A DNA stretch of 5,359 nt from Desulfobacterales bacterium (GTDB lineage: Bacteria > Desulfobacterota > Desulfobacteria > Desulfobacterales > C00003106). The translations under genes were made by a program, and so were the position numbers. Shown piece after piece: positions 1 through 5,359 of the stretch (the first letter of the stretch is position 1; every line of letters starts with the position of its first letter). Location: positions 1 to 5,359 of the forward strand of contig JAUWMN010000144.1 in the NCBI GenBank assembly GCA_030613165.1. Reading direction: 5' to 3'. The notes below the pieces were generated by a model. It worked only from the letters and a program-made list of their open reading frames with translations, had not been told where the DNA came from and searched no databases.

Positions 1-1133
1 ACTACCAGGCAGGCAACAATCTCTTGGTAGTGCTATCGGCCATGGCGGGAGTGACTGATCAGTTGATTAATCTGGCCCATCAGGTTGCCGAGAGCCCTGA
101 TGAACGGGAGTTGGATGTATTGCTCGCGACAGGAGAACAAACCACGGTTTCGCTCCTCGCCATGATGTTTAACTCTATGGGATTCCCGGCCGTCTCTTTC
201 TTGGGATTTCAGGCGGAACTTTTGACCAATGACGCCCATGGCCGCGCCCGGATTCAGGAACTCAATGTGGATCGTATTCGAAAGGCGCTTGAACAGAAAA
301 AGATTGTCACAGTGGCTGGCTTCCAGGGGTGGACCCGGAGCGGGGACATCACCACGCTTGGTCGAGGGGGATCTGACACCTCTGCAGTGGCATTGGCCGC
401 TGCCCTAAAAGCTGATTCATGCGAAATTTATACTGATGTGGATGGCGTCTATACCACTGATCCGAATATATGCGGCAAGGCACGAAAGCTTAAAAAAATA
501 TCGTATGATGAAATGCTGGAAATGGCCAGTCTTGGCGCAAAGGTACTTCAGATACGATCTGTTGAGTTCGCCAAAAAATTCAATGTTCCGGTTCATGTGA
601 GATCGTCGTTTAACGAGGAGGAAGGAACCATGGTCGTCAAAGAAGAAAAAAATATGGAAAAAGTATTGGTGTCTGGAATCGCTTACGATCAAAATCAGGC
701 GCGTATTACCCTGACCAAAGTTCCGGATCATCCGGGCATTGCGGCGAAGATCTTTACACCAATGGCAAAAGCAAGAATCGAAGTAGATATGATCATACAA
801 AATACCCGCGCCGGCGGCCTGACAGACCTCACTTTTACTGTCGCGACGCCTGACTATAAAAAGGCCTTGGATATACAGCAGAAGCTGGCAGGCGAAATCG
901 GCGCGGAAGGTGTTTATAGCGATGAAAATATCGCGAAGGTTTCCATTATAGGAGTAGGAATGCGAAGCCATGCGGGTGTCGCGGCCAAGATGTTTTCTGT
1001 TCTGTCAAATGAGAATATTAACATTACGATGATCAGTACATCCGAAATTAAGGTCTCCTGTATTATTGAAGAAAAGTATACTGAGTTGGCTATTAGGGTG
1101 TTACACGATGCGTTTGAATTGGACAAGGCTTAA
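1..1133 (+). CDS. lysC: Aspartate kinase, C-terminal 376 residues (5' end outside window)
   Basis: Phosphorylates L-aspartate with ATP, the first step to lysine, threonine, methionine and diaminopimelate; cytoplasmic. The reading frame is open from base 3 (Tyr-Gln-Ala-Gly...) into [13 protein letters not shown], so the true start lies upstream; family members are about 405 residues, so roughly 30 residues with the KYGGTS motif are missing. Counting from base 3, the kinase domain shows GEQTT (about 44-48), GRGGSDTSA (120-128) and [12 protein letters not shown] (143-154). Two ACT domains follow, about 224-300 and 311-372, with [10 protein letters not shown] and HAGVAAKMF loops. This two-ACT layout is that of lysine- and/or threonine-inhibited monofunctional aspartokinases; no homoserine dehydrogenase domain follows. 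The TAA at 1131-1133 lies 5 bp before the heptamer array. An in-frame ATG at 630 with a strong Shine-Dalgarno may produce a separate regulatory subunit. Identity is secure; the effector amino acid cannot be read from the sequence. Confidence 0.96.
   Translation, partial: YQAGNNLLVVLSAMAGVTDQLINLAHQVAESPDERELDVLLATGEQTTVSLLAMMFNSMGFPAVSFLGFQAELLTNDAHGRARIQELNVDRIRKALEQKKIVTVAGFQGWTRSGDITTLGRGGSDTSAVALAAALKADSCEIYTDVDGVYTTDPNICGKARKLKKISYDEMLEMASLGAKVLQIRSVEFAKKFNVPVHVRSSFNEEEGTMVVKEEKNMEKVLVSGIAYDQNQARITLTKVPDHPGIAAKIFTPMAKARIEVDMIIQNTRAGGLTDLTFTVATPDYKKALDIQQKLAGEIGAEGVYSDENIAKVSIIGVGMRSHAGVAAKMFSVLSNENINITMISTSEIKVSCIIEEKYTELAIRVLHDAFELDKA
616..632 (+). promoter_or_regulatory. Internal Shine-Dalgarno and ATG within lysC (possible beta-subunit start)
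   Basis: AGGAGG at 616-621 is followed after 8 nt by an in-frame ATG at 630-632. Initiation here would give a 167-residue protein made of the two ACT domains. In Bacillus subtilis and Corynebacterium glutamicum, lysC is known to yield such a beta subunit from an internal in-frame start, with similar length, giving an alpha2beta2 enzyme. The purine run also encodes the Glu-Glu-Glu-Gly stretch of the interdomain linker, so part of the match could be a coding coincidence. Use of this start is inferred. Confidence 0.5.
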
Positions 1134-1138
1134 TAAAC

Positions 1139-1180
1139 TCTCATTTATCATTATTCATTTCACATTTGTCATCTATCATT
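1139..1180 (-). repeat. Left array of six imperfect 7-bp repeats (consensus AATGATA, minus strand)
   Basis: Read on the minus strand from 1180 down to 1139, the sequence divides into consecutive heptamers: AATGATA, GATGACA, AATGTGA, AATGAAT, AATGATA, AATGAGA. Every unit keeps ATG at positions 2-4. It begins 5 bp after the lysC stop codon. Together with the matching array at 1276-1310 in the opposite direction it forms a long imperfect inverted repeat. Confidence 0.75.
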
Positions 1181-1240
1181 TAAGCATTTTTAGCACTACA
1201 GCGGCACTTTCTGCAAAAGATATTGTAAAGGCAATGCTTA
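1181..1240. repeat. 8-bp inverted repeat in the core between the heptamer arrays
   Basis: TAAGCATT at 1181-1188 is the exact reverse complement of AATGCTTA at 1233-1240, with 44 bp between. The left arm abuts the last heptamer of the left array. The rest of the 95-bp core (1181-1275) shows no convincing gene or strong promoter. It could extend the large hairpin or mark the inner boundary of a small element; the arms are short enough that chance is possible. Confidence 0.4.
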
Positions 1241-1275
1241 TATGGTCTCCAATTATAAGAATAAATCCTATTTTT

Positions 1276-1310
1276 AATGATAAATGTCCAATGATAGATG
1301 TTAAATGATA
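1276..1310 (+). repeat. Right array of five imperfect 7-bp repeats (consensus AATGATA, plus strand)
   Basis: Consecutive heptamers on the plus strand are AATGATA, AATGTCC, AATGATA, GATGTTA, AATGATA, so AATGATA recurs every 14 bp at 1276, 1290 and 1304. It ends 5 bp before the comEA ribosome binding site. Aligned as an inverted repeat with 1146-1180, 26 of 35 positions match, so a transcript could fold into a long imperfect stem with a 95-nt loop. Confidence 0.75.
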
Positions 1311-1326
1311 ATTCTAAAGGTCCGTT

Positions 1327-1908
1327 GTGAGATCCTTTGACAGAGACCAGCAGCTCATAGCCTTCCTCATCGGTCTCATCATTGTAATGATCTATTTTGT
1401 GAGACCGTTGAACGGCTTTTTGTCTTTTTCACGGGACAACAGAAGCGCTGGACAAGGCGAGCAGGTTCATGAGGTATTTATAGAAGTCCGGGGTATGGTA
1501 AAAAGACCGGGCGTCTATTCGTTTGACAAGAGCCCATCTTGTGTTGAAGCCATACAAGAGGGAGGCGGTATTGTCGAGGGATTGGTTCTTAAAACCCGCG
1601 ACAGAACACCGACTCTGGAGAGCGGTGTTCGATTAATAGTGGTAAAGAAGAATGAGGGTGAGGCGGGGATAGAGATTGAAGATATGGATGCGGCCGGGCA
1701 ATTAGTACTCGGCATCCCGTTGGATATAAACAATGTGGATTCAGAAAAATTAGATGTCATTCCCGGAGTAGGCAGGCGCTTAGCCGAACGTATCGTTCAA
1801 TTCGTAAAGGAACGGGGTCGCTTGAACACCTTGGACGATCTTATTAAAGTCCACGGTATAGGAAAGAAAAAACTGGAAAAGATACGACCGTATCTGATTA
1901 TACGGTAA
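1327..1908 (+). CDS. ComEA-like membrane-anchored SLBB/helix-hairpin-helix protein
   Basis: Likely binds double-stranded DNA at the outer face of the inner membrane, as ComEA does during natural transformation. Of 193 residues, about 8-27 form a hydrophobic anchor (IAFLIGLIIVMIYF) with the bulk predicted outside the cytoplasm. Residues about 49-107 resemble an SLBB domain (EVFIEVRGMVKRPGVY). Residues about 131-190 form the ComEA helix-hairpin-helix pair: LDINNVDSEKLDVIPGVG, hairpin IPGVGRRLAERI at 145-156, and VHGIGKKKLEKI at 175-186. The start is the GTG at 1327: AAAGG at 1316-1320 lies 6 nt upstream and an in-frame TAA at 1315-1317 rules out earlier starts. It follows lysC in the same direction beyond the repeat element; whether both share a transcript is unclear. 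No comEC or pilus gene is visible, so a role in uptake is inferred. A general DNA-binding or polysaccharide-associated SLBB role is an alternative. Confidence 0.85.
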   Translation: MRSFDRDQQLIAFLIGLIIVMIYFVRPLNGFLSFSRDNRSAGQGEQVHEVFIEVRGMVKRPGVYSFDKSPSCVEAIQEGGGIVEGLVLKTRDRTPTLESGVRLIVVKKNEGEAGIEIEDMDAAGQLVLGIPLDINNVDSEKLDVIPGVGRRLAERIVQFVKERGRLNTLDDLIKVHGIGKKKLEKIRPYLIIR

Positions 1909-1926
1909 GCTGACAACTCTGACTGC

Positions 1927-2676
1927 TTATATTTTATTAATAAGGGAAGCCACATACCCGGCGCCGAAACCGTTGTCAATGTTTACCACGGCAATCCCGG
2001 AGGAGCAGCTATTGAGCATGGCGAAGAGAGCGGTAAGACCGCCAAAGCTTGTCCCGTATCCCGTGCTGGTCGGCACCGCGATAATCGGTTTGTCCACTAA
2101 GCCGCCGACTACACTCGGAAGCGCGCCTTCCATACCAGCGATAACGATTAGGACCGATGCTTGCTCAAGGCTATCTTTGTAATCTATCAGACGATGAATG
2201 CCGGCGACACCTACGTCATACAGCGTATCTACGTGGTTTCCCATAGTTTGAGCTGTTATAGCAGCCTCTTCCGCCACTGGAATGTCGGATGTCCCGGCAG
2301 TAACAACCACAATAGTCCCTTTCCCGGTTATTTCGATAGGGTTTGATGAATATATCAAGACTTTTGCGTCTGGATGGTATATGCTATCAACAAATCGTTT
2401 AGTGATACGATCAGCCTTTTCTTTTTTGAGCCGGGTGACCATTATTGTGTCATTTTTTGAGACCATCGCTTCCATAATGCCGATTATCTGTTCAACCGAT
2501 TTCCCCTGTCCAAATATCACTTCGGGAAATCCGTTCCTTAGAGATCGATGGTGGTCGACCCGTGCATAAGAAATGTCCTGATAGGGGAGATCTTTTAACT
2601 GTGCCAAGGCCTCATCGACAGATATCTGACTGGAATGTACAGAATCTAATAATTGTTTTAACTTCTTTATGTCCAT
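1927..2676 (-). CDS. larB: LarB, pyridinium-3,5-biscarboxylic acid mononucleotide synthase
   Basis: LarB carboxylates the pyridinium ring of nicotinate adenine dinucleotide and releases AMP. It is the first step to the nickel-pincer nucleotide cofactor of lactate racemase and other LarA-family enzymes; it acts in the cytoplasm and is followed by LarE and LarC. The 249-residue length is normal. An N-terminal helical part (about 1-60) is followed by the PurE/AIR-carboxylase-like domain (about 120-245), with VVVTAGTSDIPVAEEA at 124-139, VIAGMEGALPSVVGGL at 178-193, VPTSTGYGTSFGGL at 201-214 and VVNIDNGFGAG at 230-240. Cys224 in MLNSCSSGIAV sits where the catalytic cysteine that attacks the pyridinium (Cys221 of Lactiplantibacillus plantarum LarB) is expected. 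The ATG is preceded by GAAGG with a 5-nt spacer. It converges with comEA (18 bp apart) and diverges from mltD. No larA, larC or larE is in the window. Confidence 0.95.
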   Translation of the reverse strand: MDIKKLKQLLDSVHSSQISVDEALAQLKDLPYQDISYARVDHHRSLRNGFPEVIFGQGKSVEQIIGIMEAMVSKNDTIMVTRLKKEKADRITKRFVDSIYHPDAKVLIYSSNPIEITGKGTIVVVTAGTSDIPVAEEAAITAQTMGNHVDTLYDVGVAGIHRLIDYKDSLEQASVLIVIAGMEGALPSVVGGLVDKPIIAVPTSTGYGTSFGGLTALFAMLNSCSSGIAVVNIDNGFGAGYVASLINKI

Positions 2677-2772
2677 TTTAACCTTCGCTTGAAAAGAATA
2701 GTATGATAAACTTGTAAAAAATCTTTAATTATAAATGTTTTTTTTCACGTTTAGTGTTAAAAATTTCTTTTA

Positions 2773-2816
2773 ATGTTCCGATATAAGAAAACAATAGGAA
2801 CTTTTCCTATGTTCCT
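2773..2816. repeat. ATGTTCC direct repeat with inverted GGAAC copy and short hairpin
   Basis: ATGTTCC occurs at 2773-2779 and again at 2809-2815, with the reverse complement GGAAC at 2797-2801 between them. ATAGGAA (2794-2800) and TTCCTAT (2804-2810) form a perfect 7-bp inverted repeat with a 3-nt gap, and AGGAAC (2796-2801) also pairs perfectly with GTTCCT (2811-2816). Candidate protein-binding sites or alternating hairpins; function unknown. Confidence 0.45.
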
Positions 2817-2885
2817 CATAACATTTGATACGTTTAACAGATTTTTTGAAATTTTGGAATGAATTTCGCATTACTTCAAAACCAT

Positions 2886-2907
2886 AATGACTTTGTAAAA
2901 AGTCATT
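2886..2907. promoter_or_regulatory. 22-bp perfect palindrome, candidate operator upstream of mltD
   Basis: AATGACTTT (2886-2894) and AAAGTCATT (2899-2907) are perfect 9-bp inverted arms around GTAA. The right arm ends 13 bp before the TTGACA box at 2921, a position suited to a dimeric regulator acting on the mltD promoter. Neither side has a T-run fit for an intrinsic terminator, which favours an operator. The regulator is unknown. Confidence 0.5.
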
Positions 2908-2920
2908 AAAACTATAAACC

Positions 2921-2950
2921 TTGACAAGACAACGAGTTACTTGCTACGAA
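2921..2950 (+). promoter_or_regulatory. Candidate sigma-70 promoter for mltD
   Basis: TTGACA at 2921-2926 is an exact -35 consensus. With an 18-bp spacer the -10 would be TACGAA at 2945-2950, matching TATAAT at only three positions, so basal activity may need an activator. Transcription would begin near 2957, leaving a leader of about 28 nt that keeps the ribosome binding site. A better -10-like TACAAT at 2961 lacks a matching -35. Confidence 0.4.
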
Positions 2951-2971
2951 TGGATTGATATACAATATTAA

Positions 2972-2978
2972 AAGGTGG
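2972..2978 (+). promoter_or_regulatory. Ribosome binding site fixing the mltD start at ATG 2985
   Basis: AAGGTGG at 2972-2978 lies 6 nt before the ATG at 2985. The frame is also open from a TTG at 2955, but that codon has no comparable upstream site, and starting there would put ten extra residues before the lipoprotein signal. Confidence 0.7.
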
Positions 2979-2984
2979 TTGTTT

Positions 2985-4751
2985 ATGAAAGTTACTATGC
3001 GCAGGTGTATGGTTTTTCTTCTTGGTATGTGTTTGATTGTTGGCTGCAGTCAGGTCAAGGTACAGACTGTACAAAACAACGATAATATGGATTCTCTGGA
3101 TTGCCTTGTTGAAGCGGAGACGGAACATATCGAGGACGTCAATGGAGATATAAAGGGCGCCCCGACCGCCGAAACCAACGAGAGTGGCGACATCTCCAAA
3201 GAAAATCGTGAGAAGGCACAGACCCTTGACACCGCGTTGGAACTTTGTGAGACATCCCAGGAGTTTTGGGGTGAAGGAAAGCTGGAGAGAGCGTTTGACG
3301 CCCTGGATCAGGCCTATACACTTATATTAAATGTAGATCCTGACAATATTCCCAAGTTGATTCAACAAAAAGAAAATCTGCGGTTCATGATCTCCAAGAG
3401 GATTCTGGAGATATATGCTTCCAGGTATATCGTGCTCAACGGGAATCATAAAGAAATACCGTTGATCATGAACAAACATGTTGAGAAAGAGATTAAACGG
3501 TTCCAGGGGATTGAACGGAGATTTTTTGTAGAGTCCTATCAACGTTCCGGCAGATACAGGGGAGAAATGTTAAAGGCTTTGAAAGAAGCAGGCCTTCCGG
3601 AAGAACTCTCCTGGCTGCCGCTTATTGAAAGCGGATTTAAGGTCAGGGCATTTTCCAGTGCCCGAGCGCTCGGTCTCTGGCAGTTTATCCCCTCGACCGG
3701 CTATAAATTCGGCTTAAAAAGGGATGCATGGATTGACGAGAGATTAGATCCTGAAAAAGCAACCGCCGCGGCCATTGCCTACTTAAAAGAATTGCATAAT
3801 ATATTTGGGGACTGGTCAACGGTACTTGCCGGTTACAACTGCGGTGAAGGAGCTGTTTTAAGGGTGATTCGCAACCAGAAGATCAATTATTTGGACAACT
3901 TCTGGGATCTCTACCAGAAACTCCCCAGAGAAACCGCACGGTATGTTCCCAGGTTTTTGGCTACGCTGCATATCCTAAAAGACCCGGCGAAGTATGGGAT
4001 CGTCTTAGAGAAGTTGGACGAACCTATCCCTTATGAAGCTGTGGAGATTGAAAAACAGGTTCAATTAAAGACAGTGGCCGACAAGTTAGGAGTATCTTCC
4101 AAAGATCTCATAGCGCTAAACTCTGAACTGAGGTATAAGGCCACACCGGATACTCCATATAGTCTCAAAGTTCCTTTAGGAGCGGGAGAGGTTTTAATTG
4201 CAAAGCTAAATGAGATACCGAAATGGACCCCGCCACAAAAGTCTTATATATACCACCGGGTGAGAAGAGGGGAATCTTTATATCTTATTGCCTTGAAATA
4301 CAGGACCAGTGTCCGGGCAATTACGAGCGCGAACAACATCCGGCGGAAACATTTCATTCGACCTGGGCAAAAGCTAAAGATACCAGTGAGGGGGAGAGGT
4401 GGAAGAAGACGTGTTGCCTCGAATTATCAGCTCCTTCCCGGGGGAAAATATCGTGTAAGGACCGGCGACTCTTTATGGCTTATTGCTCGGAGGTTCAATA
4501 CCACCACAAAGGAGATTCAACGGCTCAACGGCTTGAAATCTACTCGTCTTTATGCTAAACAAATCCTTAAAATTACAGAGCAAGGAAGTACACTTTTGGC
4601 TAAAAACAAAAAAGCGTACCGCGTGCAATCAGGGGACAACCTAACCTGGATTGCCAAAAAGCATAATATGACCTTAAGTCATCTCCTTCGCGTCAATAGC
4701 TTTAGTAAAAACTGCACTATTTATCCGGGACAGGTTGTTTTGGTCGACTAA
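2985..4751 (+). CDS. mltD: Lytic murein transglycosylase D-like lipoprotein, SLT plus three LysM domains
   Basis: Cleaves the MurNAc-GlcNAc bond of peptidoglycan to form 1,6-anhydro-muropeptides, in cell-wall turnover or remodelling. From ATG 2985 it has 588 residues. A lipoprotein signal ends in lipobox IVGC with Cys21 as the acylation site; Ser follows, which by the +2 rule suggests the outer membrane. Residues about 70-180 form a helical, possibly TPR-like region (LERAFDALDQAY). The family-1 SLT domain spans about 183-330, with catalytic Glu215 in LPLIESGF, then GLWQFIPSTGYKFGL (230-244) and AGYNCGEGAV (282-291). After a linker domain come three peptidoglycan-binding LysM domains at about 422-467, 488-531 and 544-587, the first two separated by a basic RGRGGRRR linker (469-476). 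MltD of Escherichia coli is somewhat shorter, with fewer LysM domains. It diverges from larB and converges with trkH; a candidate promoter and palindrome lie upstream. Confidence 0.95.
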   Translation: MKVTMRRCMVFLLGMCLIVGCSQVKVQTVQNNDNMDSLDCLVEAETEHIEDVNGDIKGAPTAETNESGDISKENREKAQTLDTALELCETSQEFWGEGKLERAFDALDQAYTLILNVDPDNIPKLIQQKENLRFMISKRILEIYASRYIVLNGNHKEIPLIMNKHVEKEIKRFQGIERRFFVESYQRSGRYRGEMLKALKEAGLPEELSWLPLIESGFKVRAFSSARALGLWQFIPSTGYKFGLKRDAWIDERLDPEKATAAAIAYLKELHNIFGDWSTVLAGYNCGEGAVLRVIRNQKINYLDNFWDLYQKLPRETARYVPRFLATLHILKDPAKYGIVLEKLDEPIPYEAVEIEKQVQLKTVADKLGVSSKDLIALNSELRYKATPDTPYSLKVPLGAGEVLIAKLNEIPKWTPPQKSYIYHRVRRGESLYLIALKYRTSVRAITSANNIRRKHFIRPGQKLKIPVRGRGGRRRVASNYQLLPGGKYRVRTGDSLWLIARRFNTTTKEIQRLNGLKSTRLYAKQILKITEQGSTLLAKNKKAYRVQSGDNLTWIAKKHNMTLSHLLRVNSFSKNCTIYPGQVVLVD

Positions 4752-4804
4752 CCAACCCCCCTCAACTTGAGATGATTTCGCAAAAAGTCTTGAGTTTGAT
4801 AAAG

Positions 4805-4818
4805 GATGGGGCGCCATC
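4805..4818. terminator. Weak hairpin between convergent mltD and trkH
   Basis: GATGG (4805-4809) and CCATC (4814-4818) form a 5-bp stem with a GGCG loop. On the plus strand it is followed by AACTTTTCC, a poor T-tract. It overlaps the trkH stop codon on the opposite strand. The 65-bp gap 4752-4816 holds nothing else convincing, so this is the best candidate for an mltD terminator, but it is weak. Confidence 0.25.
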
Positions 4819-5359
4819 AACTTTTCCACGTTGCGGGGTGGAGGGCGATCAACACGGTATAGACTTCAAGTCTTCCTAAAAGCATACAGAAAATAAGTAT
4901 CCATTTGCCTGGAAGAGGAATCCAACCATAGTGTTCTATAGCCCCTACTCCTGCCAACCCAGGGCCAATATTGCCTATTGTTGCGCTTGATGCCGCGATT
5001 GCAGTAACAAAATCCGGGACAAAGAGAGACAGCAAAAGAGCTGATATAACAAAAAGTCCTATAAAGAGGATAACAAAGGTCAGTATATTCACAACCTTTA
5101 CTTCTTCAACAGTGGCTTCTCCTATCTTAAGCGGCGCGATCAGGCGAGGTTTGGACATCTTCCGCAGTTCACGGCCGGCGGCTTTTAACACCACCATGAT
5201 TCGAACCCTTTTCATCCGTCCACCTGTAGAGCCGGCACACCCCCCCCAGCACGTCACACCAGGCAAAAGGAATCGGCACCCGGTGGGCCACACAGCAAAG
5301 TCGGCGGTGCTGTGTCCGGTGGTTGTTATATTCGATCCTACCTGAAATGCGGATTTTCG
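4817..5359 (-). CDS. trkH: TrkH-type potassium uptake protein, C-terminal 180 residues (5' end outside window)
   Basis: Membrane pore subunit of a Trk/Ktr potassium transporter, normally gated by cytoplasmic TrkA. The frame is open from the window edge at 5359 to the TGA at 4819-4817; the full protein is usually near 480 residues. Numbering from 5359, the third pore loop is ITTTGHSTADF (11-21), followed by the intramembrane gating-loop motif GGCAGSTGG (39-47). A cytoplasmic basic stretch comes next, then a hydrophobic helix at about 92-115. The fourth pore loop is TIGNIGPG (127-134), and the conserved MLLGRLE of the last helix lies at 159-165; its Arg corresponds to the gating arginine described in Vibrio TrkH. 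Odd points are His16 where the filter normally has Phe, PGVTCW where a hydrophobic helix is expected, and Arg48 in place of Gly in STGGG. An 8-base G run (minus strand) lies at 5247-5240. A linked trkA, if present, would lie beyond 5359. Confidence 0.93.
   Translation of the reverse strand, partial: RKSAFQVGSNITTTGHSTADFAVWPTGCRFLLPGVTCWGGCAGSTGGRMKRVRIMVVLKAAGRELRKMSKPRLIAPLKIGEATVEEVKVVNILTFVILFIGLFVISALLLSLFVPDFVTAIAASSATIGNIGPGLAGVGAIEHYGWIPLPGKWILIFCMLLGRLEVYTVLIALHPATWKS

Larger units (their letters stand above)
2677..2984. other. AT-rich divergent intergenic region between larB and mltD
   Basis: This 308-bp spacer holds no convincing gene and is visibly richer in A and T than the flanking genes. 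It must carry the promoters of both divergent genes. Listed separately are a repeated GTTCC/GGAAC motif set, a 22-bp palindrome and a TTGACA box. There are also two overlapping, mutually exclusive inverted repeats: TTTTGAA 2844-2850 with TTCAAAA 2875-2881, and GAAATT 2848-2853 with AATTTC 2862-2867. On the minus strand an exact TATAAT lies at 2733-2728, a possible larB -10, but I found no good -35 at the usual spacing. I saw no nickel or other metabolite riboswitch. Confidence 0.6.

Noticed and set aside
417..971. 184-codon open frame on the minus strand opposite lysC
   Set aside because: Lies wholly within the clear aspartate kinase gene on the other strand, resembles no family I know, and is rich in Cys, His and Phe as expected of an antisense shadow.
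1066..1308. 80-codon plus-strand frame across the end of lysC and the spacer
   Set aside because: It overlaps lysC out of frame and runs through the heptamer arrays, whose repeats explain its composition; no ribosome binding site or recognisable domain.
1139..1310. Heptamer arrays considered as a CRISPR array
   Set aside because: Units are 7 bp, contiguous, imperfect and in two orientations, with no spacers and no cas genes.
1926..1944. CTTAT...ATAAG hairpin at the end of larB considered as a terminator
   Set aside because: Only five A/T-rich pairs, which is too weak to support.
2282..2569. 95-codon plus-strand frame opposite larB
   Set aside because: Antisense to an unmistakable LarB with no protein features of its own.
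2961..2966. TACAAT as the mltD -10 box
   Set aside because: No -35 at 16-18 bp, and a start near 2973 would leave the ribosome binding site at the very 5' end of the transcript.
4223..4558. 111-codon plus-strand frame inside the mltD LysM region
   Set aside because: Out of frame within a coding region whose LysM motifs are clear; no ribosome binding site.
5240..5293. Frameshifted trkH pseudogene at the poly-C run
   Set aside because: TrkH motifs upstream (ITTTG, TADF) and downstream (GGCAGSTGG, TIGNIGPG) are all in the same frame with no stop codon.
4971..5345. 124-codon plus-strand frame opposite trkH
   Set aside because: Antisense to a frame that carries the TrkH pore-loop and GRLE motifs; the frame itself resembles nothing known to me.

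Overview
The window reads as ordinary chromosome from a Gram-negative bacterium, most likely a deltaproteobacterium (Desulfobacterota). The support is an outer-membrane lipoprotein MltD with the long N-terminal helical region I associate with that group, plus lysC, larB and trkH of general bacterial type. The taxon is an inference from protein style; no rRNA or other marker is present. Genes look to be of medium GC, with AT-rich spacers.

Layout. (1) 1-1133, +: aspartate kinase (lysC), lacking its N-terminus at the window edge and carrying two C-terminal ACT domains. A strong internal Shine-Dalgarno and ATG at 616-632 could start a separate 167-residue regulatory subunit. (2) 1134-1326: a spacer almost filled by an unusual element. 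Two arrays of about 7-bp repeats (consensus AATGATA) face each other in opposite orientation around a 95-bp core. (3) 1327-1908, +: membrane-anchored ComEA-like protein with SLBB and helix-hairpin-helix domains. (4) 1927-2676, -: LarB, nickel-pincer cofactor synthesis, convergent with comEA and 18 bp from it. (5) 2677-2984: AT-rich divergent control region with several palindromes and a TTGACA box. (6) 2985-4751, +: MltD-type lytic transglycosylase with three LysM domains. (7) 4817-5359, -: C-terminal part of the potassium transporter TrkH, convergent with mltD and cut by the window end.

The genes do not form one pathway. They are separate housekeeping functions: amino-acid synthesis, DNA uptake or binding, cofactor synthesis, cell-wall turnover and K+ uptake. 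lysC and comEA run in the same direction, larB and mltD diverge from a shared control region, and mltD and trkH converge. I see no defence system, CRISPR array, RNA gene, transposase or prophage gene. The least expected signals are the inverted heptamer arrays, the internal start in lysC, the palindromes upstream of mltD, and a patch of odd residues in trkH at the window end.
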